Assembly (NCBI GenBank): GCA_022497145.1
Contig: MU385879.1
Location: 186,001-250,000 of the forward strand
From: Rostrohypoxylon terebratum
Taxonomy: Eukaryota; Ascomycota; Sordariomycetes; Xylariales; Hypoxylaceae
Length of the DNA: 64,000 bases
Direction: 5' to 3'
Shown here: one piece after another, positions 45,976-58,388 of the stretch
How positions within the stretch are numbered: the first letter of the stretch is position 1
How the letters are laid out: every line of letters starts with the position of its first letter
Program-made: the position numbers and the translations under genes
The notes under the pieces: generated by a model
Databases searched by the model: none
What the model was told of the DNA's origin: nothing
The model's input: only the letters and a program-made list of their open reading frames with translations

Positions 45976-47840
45976 TTACTTAACAGCAGCGATGCCGTTC
46001 ATCAAGTCATTCATAGCAAACGGGGTAACTCTGGGGGTAGCTTCCGGGCCCGATGAGAAATGGTGAGGCATAGGCCGTGGCCGCGGGACCTCTCGCACGT
46101 CGGGGAAGTTACTCGTTGTGTAGTCGACGGGAAGGTCTAAGTGAAGGGCTTCAGATCGTGGGGACACAACAGTTGTTTTGGTCGGTGTTGGCCACTCCTG
46201 GTCGTCCTCCAGAAAAGTCGTTCGTAGGAAGTCGAGGAATGTGTCCACATCCTGCTTGGTCGACATGGCCCCAAGGCTGGCGCGAACGATTCTGTGCGAC
46301 ATCGGCATGTTAGTATATAACATACAAGGGGGAAATCCTCAGTTTTAAAGTGGTAGGGTTAGACGAGATGTAATTCTGACGTACCCTGTTGGAAGTCTGT
46401 GGATGATGCTTATGCCATGTGAGCCACAGTGGTGACCGGCAGACATGGCGCGTTCAGTCATCCACGGCTCATATCCAAGCGCCGTAAAGATGCCACCTGG
46501 ATTGCAGACCCCTGGAAATTAATTAGTTACGCCAATTTAACGGTGGCGCCGTGGCTGGAATTATAAATAGTACTCACCTCCTGACCTTATGTATATGCCC
46601 GCCGAATTGGCCGAACGCTCGACGTCAGAGTAAGGTACGTGTTGCCCATTCGCCCTGAGCACATTGAAAGCGATGGCAGATCCTTGCTTTGTCGAGTCAT
46701 CAAAATTACCGTTTTCATTGTAGATCCGACAAAGTGGTCGGCCGTTGGAATGGCGCATAGAAGCCATGCCTCGACACAGTCGGGAGATGAGGTAGGATGT
46801 ATGATCGGAAATTCTGCTCATTGATCCGTATAGCTTCTTGTGCACATCTATAGCTTCCCCAAGAGCGAGAATGCTATGGAATGGAAGAGTTCCGTCCTCG
46901 AGGCCCTCGTGAAGTTTGTAGGTGGGTGCTTGCAGGCCCTTCGATCGATGCCAATTCTCGCCGAATGTCGCAACCATGGACACAGTTCCTCCACCAAAAT
47001 ACTTCCGGAGAGTGAGTATGTGTCCAGATTCCTTCCGAACAATTAACGCTCCGATATCCGGAAAGCCGAAGATTTTATAGAGTGATAAACAGGTGAAATC
47101 CGGCGCATGATCTGCATCGCGAAAGATAGTTTCCATAGGATATGTCATAGCTAGAGCGGCAGCGTCGAGAAGAGTGTAGGTATTCTGTAAGTATTCTGAT
47201 TGTCGCAGAATTCCGGGCCAAGACAGGGGGAGTCTTCTGCCAGACATGTTGGATTGGCCGGGGTAGGCGAAAAGCCCCAGACCGCCGGGACGGCAGCAGT
47301 TGACAAAGTCAAAGCTCGACTCAGGAGAACGCAGCCACCTTTCTACTTCCTGATCACTCCGGAAGCAGTAAGATTGCCCGTAAGTCAATTCACGCACACC
47401 CACGATACTCGTATGCGCATCTTTGTGATAGCCGTACCAGAACCTCCTATCACTCGTTTTCTCGGAGAGATCTCTGAAGGAGTCCGCGACGAGTTTGATA
47501 GCCGCAGTAGCGTTCGCCACAAAAATCAGGTCGAAGTGCTCCGGGTTTGCGCCGAGGAAGTTGAGCGTCTTTTCCCGCACCTGATCAACGATATCACCGG
47601 AAAGTTTGGCTGGGAAATTCTCTGAGTGCGGATTTCCGTATAAATTGGTCACCATTTTCGCGCAGAATGACTCCACGGTAGATTTAGCGTATATAGTCGC
47701 CCCGCTGTGGTCAAGGTAGACTCCTGATTATGATTTAGCTAGAGAACTGATAAAACCGAATAAGAGAGCTTACCATCATTCATATGGGGGTACTCTTTTT
47801 GACGTAGAGCTTCCACATCACTGTTGTACCCCTTCGACAT
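45976..47840 (-). CDS. Molybdenum cofactor sulfurase-like protein (aminotransferase class V domain only)
   Basis: Four exons on the minus strand: 47840-47774, 47723-46578, 46511-46385 and 46291-45976 (introns 50, 66, 93 nt); phases close to 551 residues. Starts MSKGYNSDVEALRQKEYPHMND, then VYLDHSGATIYAKSTVESF and YGNPHSENF, the signature opening of the NifS-like domain of Moco sulfurases. The PLP lysine is in SLYKIFGFPDIGALIV (about K239). FGGGTVSMV, HEGLEDGTLPFHSI and, after intron 2, GGVCNPGG are also typical; the Cys of that last motif is the expected persulfide-carrying residue region. The protein ends about 100 residues later in a Pro-rich tail and has no MOSC domain, whereas full MOCOS proteins are about 750-850 residues. 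It may be a standalone PLP sulfurtransferase-like enzyme of the fungal class; whether it sulfurates Moco is unproven. Confidence 0.85.
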
Positions 47841-50800
47841 CGTGAGGAGAGGCATTGGTAACATATATGAGTAGGGGTATATATAGAGAGGGTATATGAA
47901 GTAGGTAGGTATTGCTCAAGTTTCTTCGATGTTTGAGAAGCTTAACTTGCTCGAAACTTTTTAAGGTTGTGGTAGAAGATGAGAGACGACTCGCTTCGGA
48001 TTTGACTTTCAACCTAAGTAGATAGCAAGAAGGATATATGCTGGTTCTTGTATCGCTCAGTTCGAGAGTGGCCATCGTCTCGAGGCAGGTCCAGACGAAG
48101 GATCTTATACTCGACCAACAACCAACTCCTCCACCCCCGTCAACTCCTTCTTTCCCGCCACTGATGGCTCCCGTAGCGGAAGACATGGGGAAGTAGCGTG
48201 GGGTGATATCCGCCCTACATCATCTAGTCGACAAAGGTCAGCAACAAGGTGGTGGCGCGGTGTGCGAGAGTCGTTCTGTATCGTCCATTGGCTGTCTTTC
48301 CCATGTTGAACTGATGAACCTGGCACAAGCGGATGACCGGACAAACATCTTGGCGAGTCGATAAGGGAGGCAGTAGGCGCAGCACATCGCACGCTAGAGA
48401 CTGCGATCTAGTGATACATCGTACCTGGAGACGGTTCCCTCAGGGATACTTGCCGCACATCTGATGATGGGAAGCTGGCGGAGACTATTGGACCCTCGAT
48501 CTGGTCTGACACACCTGACCCTTTCCTTTTTAGGAGCGACGACGGCGATACGTACCGGATTGTCTGCTCAAAATTAGCTCGCTTGATGTCCATACTAGGT
48601 AGCTCAGGTACTTCGTACATCCAGAATTATCCCGGTAGGAAATGGTGAGGGAGAAAAGAGTGTATAGCTCGAGAGGGCCTCTGCTTCACGAGCTTTGGGC
48701 TTTGGGCTTTAGAGGAGAAAGAGATGCGGTTGACGTACGCTAGTGGACCCTACGTACTTTGTAGCCGAAATAAGAGGCGCAAGTTGTCAGATGCAAGGGG
48801 GTTTAACGAGCTCGGTATGATTGGAACGGATAGCTAGACCTATGCGGTTCGCTATGCAGTTTGTGGAGACATGGCGTACTTGATAAGGCTGCCATCAAAT
48901 TGCCGTTCTACTACTGTAAATGGGAATGTGAAATCTCCAACAAGTTCGGACGATGTCCAAAATGGCCTCAGCAAGTTACCGAGGAGGCTCTGGCAGAATA
49001 AGCATGTCAACCGATCGCGGCAAAGGCATGCAAGTATGCAGACACTATTACCACTTACACCACTTGCAAGGGTCACCTAAGACATGGGTTCAGCCAGGAA
49101 GGCATCCTATTTGGCGGTCCTGCTAAAGTTTTTGCTCTCCTCTGCGTGTTTGGATAGGTCGACCGCCTCTTTCAGGCAAGCGTTGCGGGGAGAGTGGTGA
49201 GTGCAACGGCCTCGGTCTCTGAACGGCCTCTGAACCCAATCACCACCAGTGATCACAGAGGGGTGGGATGGCTTGCCGCGAAAGCTACGGCCAAGAGCTG
49301 CGAGGAGTTGTACTCTAGGCGGGTTGTCTGCAGCTGTCATCGACACCTCTCTACGTATTCTATCGATCCAAACCCCAGTACCTAGTCCAGGTTTGTTTGT
49401 AGTAGGTATGTAGTAGGCATGTGTATGCCGTGAGGGAGTATCTAAGGTACGTAGCTTTGGTTGTGCTCAGAGAGGTCGATCCCTGCTGCTTGGGAGAAAG
49501 TGGTCGCCGACCTCCAGTACGGGCAAGTGTGCGTCATATGGGCACAACTTCTGCAAGTCTCTGCGTCTAGACTTCAGAGATCCCTGGCCATCTCACTCCT
49601 ACATTACTGCATCCCATCTTCGAGTAGTATGTAGTAACGAAGTAGTGACGAAGTAGTAACGAGTAGCTGTAATAGTGAGAGCGTTGTGGAGAGAAGAAGT
49701 GAGCCCTAACGGATCAAGATCGTAGCGGGCGGATAGCGGCCGTCACGGAGAGGTGGGAACAATGGAGCAATGGGTTCTCCAGAAGCCCTAGCAGGGCAAA
49801 TTGAGGCGGCTTGAGGACGGACGGACCCAGTCCTGCCACTGCAGCTAGGCCAGTGACAGTGCTGAGGGCCTATTAAGACTAAGCCCGCCAAGGCGATAGA
49901 TCTAAGAAAGAAATGTTATTAATTGCTTTCCCTACATACGACGTACATCTATAGGCTTAGGCTTTTAGCTCCAGAATTGCTTATCATTGCTTACCACAGT
50001 TACCACAGCTACCACAGCTACTCATTACAGCAGCTAACGAGGCACCTGGGCATACGAGCAGGATGGTACTACAGATTCGAGTTGAGCCAGGAACGTGGTC
50101 GCTAAGTTTCAATGGTGTATTGTGTACCTGGTAAGTAGTTTTCCAGCTTTCGTGTTTTAGTTTTTAGTTTTTATTTTTATTTTTATTATTTGCCTAGGCA
50201 TTTTTCTTAGACACCGTTTCCCAATTCCCAGGTCATGCAAACCCCCCCGGGATCGCCAATTTGGCAGCGCTATAATACAATGCCCTTGACAATATTTGCC
50301 CACGAGGCTCGATTCACACCTAAGCTTAAGCCAATAATAATAACTGACAGGATCCGTGCTGAGCCAGCTTTGACGACGGGCGTCCGCGGGAGTTCATTGA
50401 CGCCTATCGCAATCTGAGACTGAACATAATACAGCATATACCCGTTCTATGGCCCGAAAAAGACTCGCATATTTTCAGGAAATGCCGTCGGGTCACGCAC
50501 CCTCTCCCCAATACTTTGCCCACTACAGACACACAGACTTTGATCTAGCCTATTTTGAGATGTCAATGTGCTAGTGTCGTGATAGGCGCGCCGAGTCTTC
50601 AACATTTCGGACAAATCCAGCTATCTGTGGCTGAGTTTGGTTTGGTTTACTCAGAAGCTTAGCCTCGATTTGCGCTGCGGGTGTGTTGCATCGAGCCAGC
50701 TGCAATGGAACTGAAAGTTCTGTTAGTAATGGACCACATCTCGCATTTGCTTTCTTGCAAAAAAAACGGCGCGCCTATCTTGACTCCATATACTCCGTAC

Positions 50801-53800
50801 TATTAGGTATTAGGTATTAGGTATCAGCTCAGGACAAAGTACTTTTGTGTTAAACAACCAAACATCCAATACCATAGTTATCCCAACTTCGGGAACGCGT
50901 ATGGAGAAAAAAAGGCAGCGTTCGTATGCATGTAACGTATCAAGGTAGGCTGGGTTCGTCGCCTTGTCGCTACGATTCCACACTCCCACACGCATCACGG
51001 ACCTTGAAACCCGTGGGTCTGAGTCGTAACCCGAGTTGAGCTCTTGTTACCCCTGCTGACATCACTTCTCAGCTGCTAAACCGGCGCCGCATCCAAGTAG
51101 GCCTCCCATTGTGAAAAGTCCTTACTAGTTCAATAGTCTACCTACACCTTTACTATGCACTATCAAGTAGGGCACCAGTCCATCGCTCCATTATCTGTCG
51201 CCGAGGTTCTGAGGTTCGGAGTTAGCGGCTTAGATGCTTTCAAAGTGTGTGGGTGTGTGTGTGTGTGAGGCAGTGAATAGTAGGTATCCCCATCCTACCC
51301 ATCTAACGTCGGAGTCTCGAAATCAATATTCCCTCGGCGGAATAACCGCAGCACGCAGCATAGATCCGATCGATATTAAAGATCTACGTGATGATGGAAT
51401 GTCCCATTGGAAACCTCACCTGCGCCCTGACAGATGCACCCTACCCTCCTATTCGCGCTTTACCCTAGCTCTCACCGCGCATTGCATTAGGGTCCGATCT
51501 CCTGCACCTCGACGGCCGGGACGCGTGGAACAATATCTCCTACGGCTGGGAGTGAGGTTAGACCCCGAAGAGATGGCTGCATGCCTCGGTACGCGCTAGA
51601 TCTGTACCTTGGGAAGCGGGCAGATAATCTTGGCGGGCACAACGTCATGTGTGAGCATGAGGATCTCCCATTATCGGACGAACGATGCCTATCACAGACC
51701 ATTCCGATAAGTCATGTCCATTTTTGGCACATGGTGGTCTATAAGCGGCTGGACTTGGGAGGCCTATCGGATGTTGAGAAGCTACTCCAGGACTTTCGAG
51801 ACTACTAGTCGATCATTCTCGCATGTAACCATACAGCCCTCTCTTACATCGCCCTACTCATACCTCGTGGCAATATTATGTACTTACCTACCCACCGGAC
51901 TCTTGGACACGTGCTCTGGGGCGAGAATATTCAGCCTTGCAGGGCAACTGCCCCCCCTGAAGCGCTACACATATCTAAGAGCCATCTTCGATTATAGGAG
52001 GATATCACATATGCGACTCAAGCTGAAACCTAAGCCTTAGGATTCTCAGCTAATAACAGGCCTCTTATCGTGAGGAGTATCGAGAGATGTACGTACCTTC
52101 TTGTTTCTGTTAGGTCGTACCAAACTCGAACTTGACTTATCATATTTACCTATCTCCTGGGTTATGAGAACGACTAGGATCAACATAGCACACAACACTT
52201 TACCAAAAAGTTACACTAATGGGAAAGACCATGGAGGATTCTAGACAGGTGACGAAAGTGGGTATATCTTTCGCAATATCACAACAATAATACAACCTAG
52301 AGGCCACAATAATATAGCTCTATAATCCACACAGATCTGACGAGGGCCACTACTAGCACGACAAGTCGCGTACGCGGTCAAGGGGGGCACCGTCATGGCG
52401 TTCTTCACGTACGTTATTTCATTCATCAAAATGACTATTGCTGCAGGTGTGATGCACGACGTCCCCTAATGCGAATGGCTCACTTATCTTCAAATCGAGT
52501 CCGGGGGGCTCGGCATCCCGGGCGCCCTGCCGAGGGTGGGCTGAAACATGCATATCGGTATTGAAAATCTAGATGTGCTCTCTGCTTAGGTACCTAGTGA
52601 GCCGCAATTTATGAACGAGGAGAGCGATGGATTGGAGGCGACGCTCAGATAAGATCATCATCTAAGTTCTTATAGTTCTTATGTCGTTCATGCCGGTATT
52701 CCTATTTGGGTATATCTGGTATAGTAAGCTTGTCTGTGAACCCAACCTCCTCTGAGTAGGACGTTTAATCCAGCCACGGTACGAAATATGATAGATTTAT
52801 ACCTTCTCCTCGGTCCGAATCCGGGGTAATTCATTTATCTGTTCCTGAATCTGTTTCAATCTGATTTCTTCCCGCTCTCCAAGATTGTAGGTAATACAGG
52901 ACCCTTAATTGTCCTTGTAGACATGTTTCATTTCATTATTCGCGAAATTGAACAAGACGGACAGGCGTTAGGAGCTCTGGTGGGGAGGACAGTTGTATGT
53001 GCTTAATACCGATCTAATGCTTGCTTGATACTTGTAAGTCTTCATCATAACAGTATTATGACTATATGCCCGAACATCAAATGATATCACATAAAGCAAA
53101 GTATGAGATTGATGTCGATCAAGCTCAAGCCCAATATGATATATCAACGCTGGTTGGTGACCAAGATATAAAGGTTCAGAAGACAACCTTCACCCGAACG
53201 CCACAGTTTAGAACCACCTACACACATACAAATACTCCGACATTTTGTGGTCTGATGTGATAAGAGGGTGGTACCAACTGTTTCTCACGGATATCACATT
53301 CCAAATTCAACGGCTAGGAGATTGACATCTCGTTGCACAAGACCCCGAAGTATTCAAACTTCAAGACAGCAAAGTTTACTATACCTACCGACATCCATGG
53401 CATCCCGACACTCGGACAGATATCACCGTTGTCTCGTTTCCCCGCCCTCGCGATCACGCGCTCTATGTCTCACACCTCCGTTCTCACCGGTTTTGTTACC
53501 GTGTCTCGGTTGGCCGCACGTTCTCGAGATTAGCATGTCTGTTCCGACATGATTTGTAATTTCAAACGCCGTGGCACGCAAACAATCTAAAGCGCCAACT
53601 CATTCTTGATCCACACGGTTACTTTCAGCCCGCCATGTTTCTAGTATAGGTGGCATCAGATTCACGGTCAGCACCTACATCCTAGGTAGGTAGGTAGGGA
53701 GGTGAAGTACGGTAGAGAGGTAGTTGTCAATGGGATGATATAAATATGCCACGGTATTAAGATTAATATGTACAAGAATGACAAAACACCCAAAGTCCAT

Positions 53801-54008
53801 GTGAAGTCTATGGCGTCACTACTATCGTGAGCTGATGTCGGCCGTCATCTCATCCAATACCCCCATACCGTCGAAGTATCATTCTTCGGGGATAGACCCA
53901 TTACCACATCCATAACGCCAACCGAAAGAATGAATCATGCCGACTAACTTTTCAATTTTTGACTTAGACCACAAGTATGTCCATCTAGTGATAAAGGCTA
54001 TGATCCCC
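47841..54008. other. 6-kb gene-poor region
   Basis: The left edge is the promoter/leader of the MOCOS-like gene. Open frames at 47818-48392, 48408-48620, 49194-49385, 51234-51599, 51714-52040 and 53268-53552 lack motifs, codon bias and splice context. Simple repeats: gctttggg copies near 48695, an imperfect agtaacga array at 49625-49665, taccacag units near 49990-50020, T-rich ttttagt/tttta repeats near 50155-50190, taggtat x3 near 50805 and a GT microsatellite at 51245-51268. No RNA gene recognised. Confidence 0.5.
51245..51268. repeat. GT microsatellite
   Basis: A short gtgtgtgggtgtgtgtgtgtgtg run with one interruption. Confidence 0.85.
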
Positions 54009-54874
54009 TTACAACAGAGCGAAGAACGCGGCGACGGCAGGTGCGATGGCCAAGGTCTTCACTACATTCAAGGCGGTACCCGCACCGATGACTGGGACAG
54101 TCGATGACGTAGGCGAAACCTTGGCGGGGCTGCTGCCAGTTGGGTAGGGGGTGGTAGTGTTGGTCTGGAAGACGGTGAAGTTGGCGCATGAGATACGGGT
54201 CTTGTTGCTGAAGTGGAAGACCAAGCTTCGGTTGCCGAAGTACGCGCCGTTACCTTCAACTAGGGAGGTATAGGGGTCGTGGAACTTGGCAGTGTACGGC
54301 GCAGAGCCGTTGATCTTTCCGTACTTCCCGCTCAGATCTCCCTGTTGGCACGATGCCGGTCGCGTGGCGTCGCAGGCCGGGTCTTCGCCTCGGATCATCT
54401 GGTCGAGATGGGCAAGTGTATCTGTGCAGTTGCCGTCGGATGGGACAGGGGCGACGTGGATGTGATATACTAGATTAGGGTTAGTTGAATGTGATATATG
54501 TATGGAGGGGATGTATTAGGGCGATAGACATACTGAAGGGGCCACCCTCTGTAGGCAAGTTCGAGAAGGAGACTGAATAGTCGATACCGTTGCCATCAGC
54601 TCCGGATGTAGCAGAAACATAGCCCTTCACATTGCCGTCCAGGCTTCCTTTCCAGAATGCATTTTCAGGCAGGGTGGCGATGGCACCTTTTCCGGCTGGG
54701 TTGCCAGTGGTAGGAGGAGCGTCATCTAGTTGCTAATACCTTTAAGTCAGCGACCCCAATAGGTCCCGGTTATATTGGTATAAGATATCCACAACTTACA
54801 CCTGTGACATTGCTTTGGGCAAGGACACTAGTGGTGCCGATGGCAGAGAGAGTGATAATGTTTGAGACACGCAT
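54009..54874 (-). CDS. GPI-anchored extracellular Cu-only superoxide dismutase-like protein
   Basis: Three exons on the minus strand: 54874-54800, 54732-54534, 54469-54009 (introns 67 and 64 nt); phases close to 244 residues. Signal peptide MRVSNIITLSAIGTTSVLAQ, mature N-terminus near residue 21. The SOD-like domain has KGAIATL, GNVKGYVSA, YHIHVAPVP, AHLDQMIRGEDPACDAT, CQQGDLSGKYGKI, SLVEGNGAYFGNRSLVFHFSN. By analogy with fungal SOD5-type Cu-only enzymes the four copper ligands would be the two His of YHIH, the His of AHL and the His of VFHF; all four are present. Zinc-site residues and the electrostatic loop of Cu/Zn SODs are not seen. A Ser/Thr/Pro-rich linker and hydrophobic end (LAIAPAVAAFFALL) suggest GPI anchoring at the cell surface. 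Expected role: dismutating extracellular superoxide. The second possible acceptor of intron 1 was chosen because it keeps phase with the strong gtaagt donor. Confidence 0.85.
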
Positions 54875-56021
54875 ATTGTTGGAATATGAGAGTATAGTGG
54901 TAGGTGATAGGTGATAGGTGACGGAAAATCTCTGTTGATCGAATTGGCGCGGAAATTCCGTTTATTATGTAGTTCAGCCTCTTGTATTATATCGCGGCTC
55001 CCGAAGGATGGCAGTGCAGCTGAATATCTCGAATTAGAAATAGGTACCGGTGGAGATTACTCATGTAATTATCGTACAGGGCTTTGCGCCTTCGTTAATC
55101 ACGGTCCAATGAAAAAGCCAAATGGTGAAAAAGCAACAAAGAGACGGGGGCACAGCATCAAGGCGGGAGGGCTGTATGTGTCTTTATATTCACTATTCAC
55201 TTTGCCTCTTATGGTGTCACTTAGTGACTTTGTACAACGCTTCGCCATGTGACTAACAACAAGCAGTTTGTCATAATTTCACCACTAATATAATAAGAAT
55301 AGGATTTCACACGCCTTTGTCTGCGTGGAGATCAGAAAGCCGGTGATCCGGCTAGAAAATTTTCGTAGGCTCTGGTACTGACAATAGATGAGACCTTGCA
55401 TCATTCCTCATCTCGAATTGAACCAGAATGGAAGCGTAGCACAACAAATCATCATAGATAGAGCAGGGGTTTTCGAACGAGAGATCACATATCAGCGAAT
55501 CACATAACGGATCTGAGCCATCCTTGTAATTGACAGGGCTCACCTTAGAGCCAAGGAAAGCCAAGCAATATTATCCGGAGAGACGGGAACAAACGAAACA
55601 AGAAACAGAGAAACGCATCTCAACGACTAAATCTCGGCTCTCTACTCTGCCGTAGATTTACTGGTCTAAATTATCGCCACGATCCCTATCACAGCCACAT
55701 TTTATTGCTTAACAGTTTGCTATATTCCTTAGCTAAAGTGATAAAGGGAGGGATAGTGTCGCGCTATTCGTACTACTAATCGGTTTAACGGTATTGCCCC
55801 AAGGGTGTGGTAAGTGAAAGGCTGGCCCCCCTATTTACCGATCATTTCTCACGTCAGCGCTTTGTGGGATGGGAGTAGTTCTCTATGCTGACGGCTGTAT
55901 GGGATTTGTGCTTGCGTACGGCGCAACGCGTAGCCTTCATTCTTGGTGTCTTTCTTTGACGTGTTACCCTTTAGGTTCAAGTTCGTCTTCTAATAATAAC
56001 GATACGCAGATGCAAGTACAC
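54875..56021. other. Spacer upstream of the SOD-like gene
   Basis: Promoter of the SOD-like gene at the left, with a ggtgata x3 repeat at about 54900-54920, then AT-rich spacer. Open frames at 54911-55252 and 55352-55564 are not supported. Confidence 0.55.
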
Positions 56022-56467
56022 TTATATGCCGACTAGAGCTGCTCCGCCACTGTCGAAGCGACCACAACCCTCAAACCACGCGAACACACCTGGCAGCCCT
56101 GCAAACATCTGTACATAGTAGCTAAAGTCGCTATATACCATAGATGTTCTATCGAAGGGAATCAAAGGGTCTCTAGGGTTGGCGCCGGTGAGAGATCGAC
56201 GGTAGGATTTCATTTGCAGTTGGTTGGCCTGGTCTACTGCTACCATAACTTACCTATTCTTGGCGGTTCCAGGATTCTCCCCGGCAAAGCGTGATCCGTC
56301 CCATCCAGTGGATGCAGCGGGAAGCCAGAAAACTACAACGTCAAAGACAGCGCTAATGTGGTAGCAGGGGGCGCTGAAGTAACTGAAAGCTGCAGGCTTG
56401 GAGCCGCTATCTGCAGGTACGTAAGCAGTAGTACCGATTCGATCACCAACAACGGTTGAATTAGCGA
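56022..56467 (-). CDS. Unidentified gene fragment, two exons (3' end of an unrecognised gene)
   Basis: Two minus-strand segments join in phase: 56467-56254 and 56172-56022, separated by an 81-nt intron (donor gtaagt, acceptor accctag), giving about 121 residues ending in a TAA. The first segment is preceded by a good acceptor (ttcctaccag) and has clear coding-like codon use: ANSTVVGDRIGTTAYVPA, SAPCYHISAVFDVVVFWLPA, STGWDGSRFAGENPGTAKNR. The second reads DPLIPFDRTSMVYSDFSYYV and AGLPGVFAWFEGCGRFDSGG. I do not recognise the family. Upstream exons should lie between 56.5 and 57.5 kb, but no start codon could be joined convincingly; an open frame at 57460-57095 on the same strand is a candidate only. 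It may be a truncated or decayed gene. Confidence 0.4.
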
Positions 56468-57981
56468 CTGGTAGGAATAATTACGAAGTTGTATGACATA
56501 GGACTCATGGTACTACTAGTACTACTAGGCTTAGGTACTTGTCTCGTGACAATTGTCTGTACTCCAACCGAAGTCAGCGCGTCATGAAGTGTAGAATGGC
56601 ACTACTAATTTTGAGATCATGAACGACTTGAATCGCGCTTCTATATTTCCTGGAATACTACTACCTCTACTACCTAGATAAGAAGACTCACTTAGACGAC
56701 TCACACAGCAGCTCACAAGCGAGTAACTGGCATGGCGAGCGTTACACGGACATCGCAATGATTGCGCAGTTGTAATGGTAATTTACCGGATAATGTAGCG
56801 CAAAGAAGACAGGCTAACTCCCTAGCTGGCTAAGAACAGTGCGGAGATGGTTGGGACTTTGGGTGACTTATTAATTCACACCAGATTTCCAGCCCTCTCT
56901 GACTAATGTGAGATTTAATGCATCATTCCTGCAGAGTTATAGTGATCCGCGTCATCCTGATCGATCTCCGAGATAGATTGATATGACCTCATAAATGTCG
57001 GCAGAGCTCAAAGGCGAATGGCGACCGGTCTCGCTTGCAGCTGAATATAGGATTCGGACCCGATGCGGGAAGAAAATTTGATCGGCTAGAATCATTAGGC
57101 ACTATATTGAGAGGAGATCGTACCTTCAGCCCACCTGCCCTGCCCACTCAGAATAATATGGAGGTCTCCAACATATAAGCGACAACAAGCCACTAAACGC
57201 CCGGTCTCATTAGTCGACATCGGCAACCATTGAATCCAGATCGGAGTCGAAGCTGTGAAGAAAGTCAAGCGCGTAGAAGCAACGGTTTTTTTCCCCCTTT
57301 GGATGAAGAATCGTATTCTTGAATCCACCACCTGCAGGTGGAAATATAGAAACAAAGCATTGTAATCAGAACCAATAGTTGTAAGCTTAGGATCTCCGAA
57401 CTGCACAATGCGAAAACAATCCTTTAAGATGCATCTGAATTTGCGGGATTTGATGGTCAAAACGCGTCACCAACAACCACGACAATGTTTTTGTTCTGTT
57501 CGAATGTCTTGGAGTTCCGGTATCTAACATGAAGTTTCTAAGTTCTACTACTACTACAATCTACAGTCAGAGTTGTATTAGTCATAACCTTGGAACCATG
57601 CTGCCATGGAGCCCATAGATTTAAACTTTCAATCATTGAAACGGTAAACGTCTGCCCATCCGCTCGGGATCATGGCAGCCACGGATACAATCGGATCAAC
57701 GGTATAATCCGTTCCGACGCCTCGGCACCAGCCTCATCGCCTTAGCCTCGATCAGGCAACTTAGCTTCCTCCAATGACATCCATGATCCGACGCAATCGC
57801 AATCAATCTCGAGACTTCCGTATTGACGCCGTCGACAACATCATCCCTCATCGGTCGTCTCGCTTCACAATAACCAACTAGACATCTCATTGATTACGTT
57901 GCAGGTCAAAATCCTCAGCCAATTACTAAGCTTATATCCACGACCCAGTTGAGGCTTTTATCAACAAAACAACCGCCCATC
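56468..57981. other. Spacer between unidentified fragment and V-ATPase f gene
   Basis: AT-rich, 1.5 kb. It may hold missing 5' exons of the minus-strand fragment (the 57095-57460 frame is the longest) and contains the promoter of the V-ATPase f gene at its right end. Nothing else recognised. Confidence 0.5.
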
Positions 57982-58388
57982 ATGAAGCCTGTTGTTAGTG
58001 CTATGCAAGCTTGGTCTTGGTACGCATTCCTTCATTTTCCAGCCGGACATATGATTTTTGTTCCAATTCGCTGACCATGTACCTTGATATACAGCGTAGT
58101 CATCTCCGTCTTCGCAATCATCATCCTCTCCATCCTCGGCGGCCTTTACCGAAACAACCACCACGAGTTCGTAGGCGGTACCGAAGATCCCGTTGATGGC
58201 AATGCGGTTGCCGGTACCGTATTCACCGCCGTAGTCATATACGCAGTAAGTTCCCAACAAGAGGATATATGTATTGCGAAATGACACGCGTCTAACTCAT
58301 CCTTCCGTAGGCCTTCTTGGTGTTCTGCGGCCTGCAAGGCTTGCTACATCTGCGCGAGAACCGACGGGGCGCTATCGCGCTATCGTAA
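57982..58388 (+). CDS. V-type proton ATPase V0 subunit f-like (RNASEK-related) small membrane protein
   Basis: Three short exons: 57982-58019, 58095-58245, 58311-58388 (introns 75 and 65 nt), 88 residues. Sequence begins MKPVVSAMQAWSC and has two membrane spans, VVISVFAIIILSILGGLY and AVAGTVFTAVVIYAAFLVFCG, with the loop HHEFVGGTEDPVDG between. This closely follows, from memory, the yeast 85-residue V-ATPase subunit f (YPR170W-B), the fungal counterpart of animal RNASEK: same start, a NHESFVG-like loop with a D/E-D-P-x-D-G motif, and same two-span layout. It would sit in the V0 sector of the vacuolar proton pump. The gene is easily missed because no exon exceeds 151 nt. Confidence 0.82.

Noticed and set aside
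47818..48392. Open frames overlapping the MOCOS-like start and its leader
   Set aside because: The first overlaps the start codon region of the real gene in another frame; both are low-complexity leader translations.
56254..56467. Identification of the unknown exon as a tannase/feruloyl esterase-like fragment
   Set aside because: Only a loose resemblance (a VVVFWLP followed by a W-D-G-x-R-F pattern); spacing and surrounding residues do not fit the family well enough to claim it.
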